DNA from: Phymorhynchus buccinoides
Taxonomy: Eukaryota > Mollusca > Gastropoda > Neogastropoda > Raphitomidae
Length of the DNA: 64,000 bases
Assembly: GCA_017654935.2 (NCBI GenBank)
Contig: CM065713.1
Coordinates: 14,204,458 to 14,268,457 of the forward strand
Direction: 5' to 3'
Shown piece after piece: positions 1-64,000 of the stretch; within the stretch, counting starts at the first letter, position 1; each line of letters starts with the position of its first letter. The notes under the pieces were generated by a model, which saw nothing but the letters and a program-made list of their open reading frames with translations, did not search any database and had not been told where the DNA came from. Made by a program: the position numbers and the translations under genes.

Positions 1-331
1 ATACTGATAATGATGACGACGATGATATGATGATGATGATGATGATGATGACAACATTGACTTTATTGATGATAATGGTAACGTTAACAATACTGATAAT
101 GATGACGACGATGATAATTGTGACCACAACATTGTTGACAATGATGATGATGACGACAACATTGACTTTATTGATGATATAATGACAACGTTAACAATAC
201 TGATAATGATGACGACTATTGGTATTTATTATCGCATCATTGTTGAGAATGATGATGATGACAATGATGATGATGACTACGATGGTAATCACGAAGACGA
301 TGTCGATGATTTTAATCACATATTATTTCAG
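1..331 (+). repeat. GAT/GAC-rich microsatellite and intron end
   Basis: Degenerate repeats of AATGATGACGACGATGAT with AACATTGACTTTATTGATG, running up to the acceptor of the LDLa-1 exon. Asp-rich frames are repeat artefacts. Confidence 0.85.
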
Positions 332-54574
<54,243 letters not shown>

Positions 54575-54735
54575 GTAAGTTGTGTTCAGAAAGGAGGGGG
54601 AGGGAGGAGTAGAGGGATGCGTGTTTACGCGCAAGCATTCGTAATTTTTCTGTTTGAAAGTACGTTCAACCCTTTTCTCCGCCCCCCCTTCCTCTCTCTT
54701 TCACCGCCAATGTTGCATTTATGCACAACAATGGT

Positions 54736-55345
54736 TTAACCCTTTCACCGCCAGCCATTTTGTGTCCAAAAAAAAACCCCCTTAAACTTAAACTGGGCAG
54801 AGCAACAAAATATATCTGCAATATTGCGAATTCCTCGTTGACATGTATAGCATTCGGCCTATCCTTACCTCCCCAAAATTAAGAAAGTAGGGTCTTCAGA
54901 TAAACAGGCCCTGATTTGATGCCTTTTAGTGACATGGGTGGTTTATTCCATAAATGCGACATTTGGTGGTGAAAGGGTTAACACCTATGTTACTAAAAGG
55001 CATCCAATCGGGGCCTGTTATCCGAAGACCTTATTTTCTTAACTTGTGTAGGTAAGGGTTGGCCTAATGTTATGCATGTCACAGAGTATTTATTTCCCAA
55101 TGTTTTAGATACTTTTTTTTCTACGCAGTTAAGCTTAACGCCTTCGCTGCCCACGACGTATATTTACGTCCTCTATAGCGCTTCAGTACTAGCCACCGAC
55201 GTATATATACGTCGCCGCTAAGCAGCGATATTGCCGCGTTCAAAAATCGCGTGGCAAGCCGGCGGCGCCTGCTCAAGTAGCAGGCGGCAGCGAAGGGGTT
55301 AATGGTATTTTGGGGCTGAAAATCACGGTGCGGCGAAAGGGTTAA
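54736..55345. mobile_element. Two adjacent TTAA MITEs, the second with a nested TTAA MITE
   Basis: 54736-54981 and 54978-55345 share a TTAA and belong to the TTAACCCTTTCACTGCC family. A third element, 55135-55302, with ends TTAACGCCTTCGCTGCC and GGCAGCGAAGGGGTTAA, is inserted in the second at TTAA. Confidence 0.8.
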
Positions 55346-55894
55346 CGCCCTCCGACCTGGAACAGGTGCATTTGGAACTATCGAGATAGTGGGACGATCC
55401 TGGAGGTACTGCAATGAATACCCCGGGAAAGTCCCGTCGTTTGTGACTAATCAAGATTGGTGCGTGATTCTGCTTCCCCAAACATCTGATTGTTATCGTG
55501 AATAATATTTTGAGCTGTCATTTTTGTTTTTTGTTTTTTTAAAGAAATTTTAGCAAACATAACTTGAATTCTGTTCACTGTGGATTTGATGTAGAGATCT
55601 TAGCTCCATCTTTTTTTTAAAAGCGAAAACGTCCAATTTTTATGCAAAAATTCCATGACGTCTGGTTGTGAGAAAACATGGTATGGCGAGCACACGCGCA
55701 CACACACACACACACACACATCTATGCCCACGCACACGCACGACCACACACGCCCCACACACACACACCCACACACACACATTTGAAAGTTGACATCTCA
55801 AATCTAGAATACTTGCAAAACTAGTACATAGAAAAGAGAGTTTTGGCTCTTTCTTTCAGATGGGTTGGTTTAAAAAAATGATGATGTAAGCAAA

Positions 55895-56165
55895 TAAAAC
55901 CCGAGTTCGAACTGGGTACAGGGGATTTTTCCCTCACTTGCAGCCTTACGGCTGTCTTCAGATGAGACGATAAACCGAAGTCCTGTGTTCCCATGCACTT
56001 AGCACATGTTAAAGCCAGTGGCACCGAAAAAGTTGTCATTGGTCAAAGTTTACGCCACACACTTTCCTTCATCCCCCCCAGTCCACAAAAAATTGCAGAA
56101 CATGACGCGGTCTCCAGGTCGGAGCAACCCGAATTTCACATAAAGGTACCTAATAACTAATAAAT
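55895..56165 (+). mobile_element. SINE copy (family with GAGACGATAAACCGA)
   Basis: GTTCGAACTGGGTACAGGGG (B-box-like) followed by GAGACGATAAACCGAAGTC and CCCATGCACTTAGCACA, ending in CCTAATAACTAATAA. Other copies: 4852-5107 and 9955-10498. All three are on the + strand. Confidence 0.75.
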
Positions 56166-56572
56166 TCACATTTCCTTTATATTCTTCGGATGTGGTTAGA
56201 ACACATTTTTAAAAAAGTGACGAAAATCCGCCCTGAGAGAAATGTGATGATTGAAGGTTGTCGACTGATTTTTACTGTTCTCCACACATGCTTGTTACTT
56301 ATGTGCTGTTTCCTATCATTCCGGACGATTCTGAGAAGGACTCGGAACACGTGAGACACGCCAGTTTTAGGCGGCCTACTTAGGAGTATCTCGGACAGCT
56401 ATTGTTTGTTTCATCTAAAACCTGTACTAAAATCCATGTTTTTTCATCAAACCACTTTTTTCGAGTTACATCTTCATACTGTTCCTGCTTTCGTTTTACT
56501 TTACGTTTGGCATTTCTCTGAATTAGATGTTAAAAATTACAAATTTAAAACCAGCCGCCCTCGCCAAGCTCC

Positions 56573-57072
56573 NNNNNNNNNNNNNNNNNNNNNNNNNNNN
56601 NNNNNNNNNNNNNNNNNNNNNNNNNNNNNNNNNNNNNNNNNNNNNNNNNNNNNNNNNNNNNNNNNNNNNNNNNNNNNNNNNNNNNNNNNNNNNNNNNNNN
56701 NNNNNNNNNNNNNNNNNNNNNNNNNNNNNNNNNNNNNNNNNNNNNNNNNNNNNNNNNNNNNNNNNNNNNNNNNNNNNNNNNNNNNNNNNNNNNNNNNNNN
56801 NNNNNNNNNNNNNNNNNNNNNNNNNNNNNNNNNNNNNNNNNNNNNNNNNNNNNNNNNNNNNNNNNNNNNNNNNNNNNNNNNNNNNNNNNNNNNNNNNNNN
56901 NNNNNNNNNNNNNNNNNNNNNNNNNNNNNNNNNNNNNNNNNNNNNNNNNNNNNNNNNNNNNNNNNNNNNNNNNNNNNNNNNNNNNNNNNNNNNNNNNNNN
57001 NNNNNNNNNNNNNNNNNNNNNNNNNNNNNNNNNNNNNNNNNNNNNNNNNNNNNNNNNNNNNNNNNNNNNNNN
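56573..57072. other. Assembly gap, exactly 500 N
   Basis: A round-number run of N is a scaffolding placeholder, so order, orientation and distance of what follows are not established by sequence. Confidence 0.99.
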
Positions 57073-59121
57073 TCGAATTCTTAGCTTTTCTTCTCAGGTC
57101 TAGAAATCTCTGCCCATACCCTTTCTGGGTACAGAGCAGCCATCTTCAGTATGAGTTCCATGGCCTTAGGTGCTACCGTACCGCTAAGCTGTACGCCACC
57201 ACTGTCTCGCACTTCTTGCTGAAGTGCATGCCGTTGTATTCCTCCCCTCTGATGGCACTAATCCCCCGGGTGTTGAAGAAGTCCTCCGGGAGCACCCGGA
57301 CTTGATTCTCGTCACACCAATGTGGCCCACGAGCCATTGGTTCCCAGAGCTCCTCGACATGGCGCAAGACGGTCCTCTTCCGCTCAATCTCACTCCCGCC
57401 ACTCTTCTTCAGTCAAGAAGCGGGGTCGGACACCCTTGCCCTTCAAGGCTAAACCTGGTCGCATGGCGGCTGTCCGTCTAGGCCTTCGCTCTCAGGGGTT
57501 TTCCACGCGCACCGTGGATCTGTTGGTCGCCTCTCGGCGTAAGTCTACAAACGATCTGTATGATCTTCGCTGGGCCACCTGGTTTGCGTTTTGTCAGGAG
57601 AGAAAGTTTGACCCGCTTCGTCCCTCAACGGTTCAGTTCGTGGAGTTCCTCTCTCACTTGCTTAGAACTAGGAACTCTTCCTCTCAAACCTTGTCAGGTT
57701 ATAGGGCGGTCTTGATTAGCACGATCTCGTTGTCTTTAGGTTCCAAGTTTACGGGGAATCTCTCGGCTTTGCCAGTTTCTCACTTCCTGGACGCTGTGCG
57801 CCTCCAAGCCCCGTCCAGAACGGTCCAGTGTCCTCAGTGGGACATCTTTTTGGTTCTGGCTTTTCTCTGGGACAAATTTGAACCCCTGGAGTCGTTGTCT
57901 CTTAAGCTTCTGACTCTCAAGACAGTTTTTTCTCATTTCTTTCGCCTCTCCCGTCGCCTCAGTGGTTTTCATGCTCTGAGAGGTCTCACCAAGGATGTCA
58001 GTTCGAGGAGGACTTCTCGTCTGTCTCCCTTTCTTTTCTCCCGGAGTTCCGTGCAAGAACCAGTCTGGTGATGTTTCCTCTCCCTTGGCCTCTTTTTCGA
58101 GTCTTCGCTCCGTTCTGGGTCCTGATGATCGTGATATCTTCCTCTGCCCCGTTAGGGCTCTTCGTTCTTCTGGCTCGTACCAAGTCCTTCAGAAGGGCTA
58201 AACGTCGCCTGTTCGTCTCCTTTAATCCCAAGTACTGCAGCGATGTGGCTAAGGGTACTGTGTCCCGTTGGTTCCTCGACCTCATTAAGTTGGCCTATGC
58301 CCGCTCGCTGGTTAGGTTACCTGATAACCCCATTCGCGCCCACGAGTTGCGGGCCATCAGCTCTTCCCTGGCGGTAGTCAAGGGTGTCCCTCTTGTGAAG
58401 GTTATGGCCTCAGCGTTCTGGAAGTCGCAGAACACCTTTCTTCAGTTTTACCTGAGGGATATCTCTGCTCAGGGCGAAGACGACTCCTTTTCCATCTAGA
58501 AGGTGGTCGTTTCGCAGGTCCCGGTCTCCTTGTAGTGTGAGTTCCGGTGTTTTTTGTGCCTCTGTTTTTTCTCTGTGTTCTTTGGTATATCATTGACATG
58601 ACTGTTTGGGGGTATTTATTTGCATATTTTCAGGGATGTTGTACATCTTACGGGGGATTCTCTTAGGAGTGTTTTCCCTCTTTTACTGATATGCTTTTGG
58701 GGTTGTTGGTGTGTCAGTTGGCACGCATCACCCTCCACCACGGTGGTAATCTGCAGTTGTTTTGAGTGTTGGTATAGTATGATTAAATTAGATTGGTGGA
58801 TTTTGATTAATCCTACTATCTATTTAATTTAATACTTACCAACACTCAAAACAAAAAATGTTCCCTCCCAGCCTCCCTCCTGATGCGGGGCTGTAAAATT
58901 ACATGAATGACATATCCGGTGCCCCAAGGGTGCGCGTCATACCCGGAAGTAAGGGGAGTCACTCCCGCTACTCCCTGCGGTATGGGTGCAGTCCCTTGGG
59001 GCCACTTTCGTTTTAGCTATGTGCTAGGGTAAGGTTCCAGGTTGTTTTAGGCTAATGCAGTTGTTTTGAGTGTTGGTAAGTATTAAATTAAATAGATAGT
59101 AGGATTAATCAAAATCCACCA
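57073..59121 (+). mobile_element. DIRS-like retrotransposon 3' part, broken
   Basis: 57224-57400 codes LILVTPMWPTSHWFPELL, typical of the end of the DIRS polymerase/RNase H region. 57430-58499 codes a tyrosine recombinase: STRTVDLLVASRRKSTND, YDLRWATWFAFCQ, then DRDIFLCPVRALRSS, the HxxR motif AHELRAISSS and the likely catalytic Tyr in FLQFYLRD. The reading frame changes near 58000 and again near 58170, so it is inactive. The end carries inverted repeats: about 58787-58850 versus 59058-59121 (TTTTGAGTGTTGG...). DIRS elements integrate through this recombinase. The 5' part is lost in the gap. Confidence 0.8.
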
Positions 59122-62100
59122 ATTTGCACCAAGACTACTCATTTCAGCTATCCAGACTACTTGAGACTTGCGTAGGGGGTAAACAGGTACAGTCTAGTTT
59201 GTTAGCACAGGGTTCGTACAGGGACCTTGAAACCTTGAAAAGTCCCAGGAAATTGTGCCCCCCCCCAAGGGGATACCGGGGGTCATTTGTTTCCGAGACT
59301 GTTCGGACGGCTCCGACGAGCAGAACTGTAAGGCTGTGTACACACATAAAGCGGATATTCCATGCGGAAACCCATGTGCAATCCATAAATAAGTGAAACA
59401 AAGAAGGGAAAAGATTTGCGCACGTGTCCGAATTTCCCCTATTTGCATAAACTTTTATCCTTCTTTCTTCCACTTATTTAGGGTTTTCTGTACGGAACTT
59501 GTGCGTCTAATGTGAACCAGGCCTTAGCATGTGTCTTCCGTCTGTGTGTTTGTTAGCACAGAGTTCGTGCAGGGTCCTGGAAACCTTGAAAAGTCCCGGG
59601 AAAATTGAAAAGTGCTCTCCCCCCCCCCCCCCCCCCCGTGTGGATACCGGGGGGTCTTTTGTATAAATAGTTAAATAGTTTCCCCCGCCTTCTGGAAGTT
59701 CTGACATCTGTATTGTTAGAAATTCGGGACTTTTCTGGTGTTGCACTGCGTACGGGCATTGCCTCCAGGATCATTCCCACCATCTTTATATCTACTAATG
59801 TCCCATAATTTTATGTGTCTGTTCCAGACCGGAGGACGTTAAGCAGAATTTCATCATGATGGAAGTTCTGTGCTTGTAACTTCCTTTAATCTGTCACTCT
59901 CTTTGACTCTGCCTTTTCCCTTTGCTTACTGTCATCTACTATCTTTCTGCCTTACCGGGTCCATTCTCCTTGCCTTTTTTCACAAAACACTTTCAAAAAG
60001 ATTTTCCTCCAGCCGAAGTCGGACTTGCTGGGCCTAACTATTTTTTATTTTTGTATATAGCATTTTTTTTAAATTTCTCTCTCTCATCCCTCCACTCCAC
60101 AATTCCTTACATTCTCTCACACACTCATCCATCAACATGCATTTTTCAATCTTAAGCATATTAATTAATATAATTTGTACATGCTTAATAAATATATGAA
60201 TCGGTCAAACAATAAATTCCATTTACAATCTAAAGTGTTTCTTTGTGCTTTTGAGTTGAAAGTGTGCATGAGTGAGTGAGTTTATAATAGTGTTAAAATG
60301 AGAAGGTTGGAGATTTTGTATAACAATAGCTTAGTGATTACCAAGTTTTTTGGGGGGTTTTCCATAAGCAAACTAGAAAAGTTAACATAACATTACTAGA
60401 AAACACATGTTTGTTTACACCTAACTATTTCTTAGTTAGATGGGACTGATTGATGGTTTGGATGGTACTGACAAACAGATGAGCAGCATCTGTTAAGTGG
60501 GTTTGTCTGTGTGTGTTTAGTGTTTGTGTCTGTGTGTTTGTGTGAGAGACGTTGCCCCGTGTCCTGGACAGACCAGACAAATGCACACACAAACACTGTT
60601 ACTTGCACACACACGCGCACACACATTCGCGCACACTCGCGCGCGCACACACGCACACACACACGCGCACGCACACGCACACACACACAGAGTGGTTGAA
60701 CTTCATTCCAGACGTATTGGTGTGGTAGCGTTTTTTTGTGTTGGTGTTCTGTGTTTTCAGACGCCCGGTCATGGCAAGCGGTGAACGTCCTGAAAAGGGA
60801 AGACACCTCTGTCATGCTGTACTGTGTTTTCAGACGCCTGTGTGTGTTTAGTGTTTGTGTCTGTGTGTTTGTGTGAGAGACGTTGCCCCGTGTCCTGGAC
60901 AGACCAGACAAATGCACACACAAACACTGTTACTTGCACACACACGCGCACACACATTCGCGCACACTCGCGCGCGCACGCGCACGCGCACACACACGCA
61001 CACACACACACGCGCACGCTAACGCACACACACACAGAGTGGTTGAACTTCATTCCAGACGTATTGGTGTGGTAGCGTTTTTTTGTGTTGGTGTTCTGTG
61101 TTTTCAGACGCCCTGTCAAGCCAAACGGTGCACGTCCTGAAAAGGGAAGACACCTCTGTCAAGCTGTACTGTGTTTTCAGACGCCCTGTCAAGCCAAACG
61201 GTACACGTCCTGAAAAGGGAAGACACCTCTCTCATGCTGTACTGTGTTTTCAGACGCCCTGTCAAGCCAAACGGTGCACGTCCTGAAAAGGGAAGACACC
61301 TCTGTCATGCTGTACTGTGTTTTCAGACGCCCGGTCAAGCCAAACGGTGCACATCCTGGAAAGGGAAGACACCTCTGTCATGCTGTACTGTGTTTTCAGA
61401 CGCCCTGTCAAGCCAAACGGTGCACGTCCTGAAAAGGGAAGACACCTCTGTCATGCTGTACTGTGTTTTCAGACGCCCGGTCAAGCCAAACGGTGCACGT
61501 CCTGAAAAGGGAAGACACCTCTCTCATGCTGTACTGTGTTTTCAGACGCCCTGTCAAGCCAAACGGTGCACGTCCTGAAAAGGGAAGACACCTCTGTCAT
61601 GCTGTACTGTGTTTTCAGACGCCCGGTCAAGCCAAACGGTGCACGTCCTGAAAAGGGAAGACACCTCTGTCATGCTGTACTGTGTTTTCAGACACCCGGT
61701 CAAGCCAAACGGTGCACGTCCTGAAAAGGGAAGACACCTCTGTCCTGCTGTACTGTGTTTTCAGACGCCCTGTCAAGCCAAACGGTGCACGTCCTGGAAA
61801 GGGAAGACACCTCTGTCATGCTGTACTGTGTTTTCAGACGCCCGGTCAAGCCAAACGGTGCACGTCCTGAAAAGGGAAGACACCTCTGTCATGCTGTACT
61901 GTGTTTTCAGACACCCGGTCAAGCCAAACGGTGCACTTGCTGGAAAAGAAAGACACCTCTGTCATGCTGTACTGTGTTTTCAGACACCTGGTCAAGCCAA
62001 ACGGTGCACGTCCTGAAAAGGGAAGACACCTCTGTCATGCTGTACTGTGTTTTCAGACGCCCGGTCAAGCCAAACGGTGCACTTGCTGGAAAAGAAAGAC

Positions 62101-62516
62101 ACCTCTGTCCTGCTGTACTGGAGTTCTGAAGGCGGGTCGCCTAGCAGAAACAACACCATTGTGTCCTACTTGTGAGTCTGTGTGTGTGTGTGAGACAGAG
62201 AGAGAGAGAGAGAGTGAGAGACACTTCTGTGATGCTGGTATTGAAGCTCTGAATATACATGCTCCTACTTGTGAGTTGTGTGTGTGTGAGAGAGAGAGAC
62301 AGAGAGTGACAGAGAGTGAGAGACACTTCTGTGATGCTGTGCTGAAGCTGAAGATACATGCTCCTATTTGTGTGTGTGTGTGTGTGTCTGTATGTGTGTG
62401 AGAAAAGACAGAGGGGGAGAGAGAGAGAGAGACTCAACTATCATGCTGTACTAGAGACGTTCTGAACATGAAAAACAACATCACCGAAAACAACACCATT
62501 GTGTCCTACTTGTGAA

Positions 62517-62572
<56 letters not shown>

Positions 62573-64000
62573 AGAAGAGAGATAGATAGAAAGAAACACA
62601 CAGAGAGAAAGAGAGGGAGAGGGAGCGACACTTCTGTGATGCTTTATTGAAGCTCGGAAGATGACGTGTTCCTATTTGTGAGTGAGTGTATGCATGTATG
62701 TATGTGTGTGTGTGTGTGTGAGAAAGAGAGAGAGGGAGAGAGAGAGAGAGAGACCTGTGATGCTGTTTTGGAGTTCTGTATGAGAGAGAGAGAGAGAGAG
62801 AGACAGACTTTGACCATTTAATGTCATCAACATAAAATTCTAATGACACGGGGAAAGCATCATTTTCAACGCACAAAAGAACCAAACTTAATAACAGAAT
62901 ATTTGAAGAAAAAAAGAAAGAAAAAAAGATCGGAACAAAACCATCCACAAATCAAATTCATATTCTGACCAATGGAAACATTTCTTTTAAGCAAACTCAT
63001 TCTCACAATCTCACTCCCTCTCACCAAAAACACACACACGTGCACGCACACATACACACATATGCAAATTTCAATTTTTTTTGATGGCCCAAGAGGACAT
63101 TAATTGAGATTTTGAAAAAAACTAAAAAAACAGGGCATTTGCCACGAGTGTTCGTTCCCTATACTAGACTGCTAATTTGCCCACGCTCATTCTGCCCGAG
63201 TTACGCTGACCTTTCTAATTCAACTCTCTAATTTCAACTCTGTGAAATTCAAGGTCGCCAGCATGCGGCAAGTGCCCTGTTGACTAATTGAGTAAGAATT
63301 AATTCTTACGAGTGAATGCAAAATGAACTAAAATATATCGGTTCTATTTCTAATGCTGTTTATAAGGCTTAGATTATTTTGTTGAAAAGCTTCAGCTTCA
63401 GGGAGGCTCTGCCCCCTGACACACACACTTCAGATTGTCCCCTGAAGTCGGAGTATGGCCGCCCATGTGGCGGGGGGGGGGGCGGGGGGGGGGGGGGGGG
63501 GGGGCCCTTTAAAAGCAGCCATGCACGTCATCTCCCCACCCAAGGCCATGTGAAATGTTCACATGGCACTGGGTGTGCCCCCAGAGCGTTGAACTCATTC
63601 CCATCGCAAAGATTTTGAATTACAGACAAACGTCTATTTTAAGACTTCCAAAATGTCCGGGAAAATCGGTCGTAAATTGGAGGGGTCGTATGACGGAGGT
63701 TTTCACTGGCAGCCGTAGAAAGAAAAAGTTCAGCACAGTTCATACTCTCTTCTTCATGCACACATACAATGACATATTAAAACTGGATTTGGGTCTTTCC
63801 AACTCCATAGGATTGTGCAATCGATGTATTACAGTTTCACTTCGCCGACTTCTGTTAATCACCTCCACTCTCGTCCAAAGTCAGTGGTTTTCTTTTTCAA
63901 AGTCAGTGGTTTTTGTGCTTTTCCTACGCTTTCCGCCATCTTTTCTACAACAAGGGAAGCGACTCCGCTTTCAGGCCCTTGACCGTGGTTGTTTCCCTTT
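59122..64000 (+). repeat. Copy 2 of the 4.8-kb duplicated segment (likely alternative haplotype)
   Basis: Matches 28374-33201 throughout, in the same orientation, with small indels mostly in microsatellites (for example the C run at 59618-59637, longer here). It contains the 73-bp array (61105-62054), the FN3-1 exon copy (62057-62171, identical in sequence to 31254-31368) and the start of the CAGACAAAC MITE (63623). It is out of gene order, downstream of FN3-5. Confidence 0.92.
62057..62171 (+). CDS. SORL1: Second copy of the SORL1 FN3-1 first exon
   Basis: Same 115 nt, same acceptor and donor as 31254-31368. Because FN3-1 is already coded upstream and no partner exon follows before the window ends, this is either an allelic copy misplaced by assembly or part of a real partial gene duplication. 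I favour the former. Confidence 0.6.

Noticed and set aside
56406..57305. Open frame spanning the 500-N gap
   Set aside because: Most of it is undefined sequence, so there is no evidence of continuity.
57322..58499. Host or phage site-specific recombinase gene
   Set aside because: HxxR and the Tyr motif fit, but the frame is broken twice and the upstream sequence is the DIRS polymerase end, so it is a retroelement remnant.

Overview
This is a stretch of animal nuclear DNA. It carries the middle of one large, intron-rich gene on the + strand, embedded in microsatellites, minisatellites and transposon debris. Joining exons by splice sites and reading phase gives 21 coding exons (332-54574) totalling 2781 nt, or 927 residues, with no stop or phase clash. 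The product has nine LDL-receptor class A (LDLa) modules, a short cysteine-rich insert, then five fibronectin type III (FN3) modules. That order is the signature of SORL1 (LR11/SorLA, the sortilin-related sorting receptor). The N-terminal VPS10 and beta-propeller part would lie upstream; a sixth FN3, membrane helix and cytoplasmic tail are expected downstream and were not found. The organism is probably a lophotrochozoan, most likely a gastropod mollusc, judged from the type of repeats (molluscan-style SINEs, TTAA and TA MITEs, L2-like and DIRS-like retroelements, huge GA/GT arrays). This is an inference, not a marker-based call.

Layout. 332-16175: eight LDLa modules on seven exons. 20607-24840: three very small symmetric exons (87, 66 and 24 nt) coding a Cys-rich linker. 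27476-27598: a ninth LDLa lacking two cysteines. 31254-54574: ten exons coding five FN3 modules. An L2/CR1-like reverse transcriptase ORF (46801-48796) sits in one FN3 intron. 56573-57072 is a run of exactly 500 N. After it come a broken DIRS-like retroelement (57073-59121) and a second, nearly identical copy (59122-64000) of 28374-33201, including the first FN3 exon. This second copy is most simply an alternative haplotype joined in by scaffolding.

The most striking signal is a recurrent form of local amplification. At seven of the 21 exons, one edge of the exon together with its splice site and adjoining intron has been copied in tandem: five times at the donor side (exons ending 5469, 8885, 14011, 39163, 42641) and twice at the acceptor side (exons starting 31254 and 49662). 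Copy numbers run from 3 to 14 and splice motifs are mostly preserved, so the gene carries arrays of decoy or alternative splice sites. The same edge amplification has hit transposon termini: a 42-bp array at 16398 is the left end of a MITE, and a 49-bp array at 23285-24749 resembles the right end of another. Many introns also start with a microsatellite that looks seeded by the donor itself (GTGAGA to GA repeats, GTGAGT to GT repeats).
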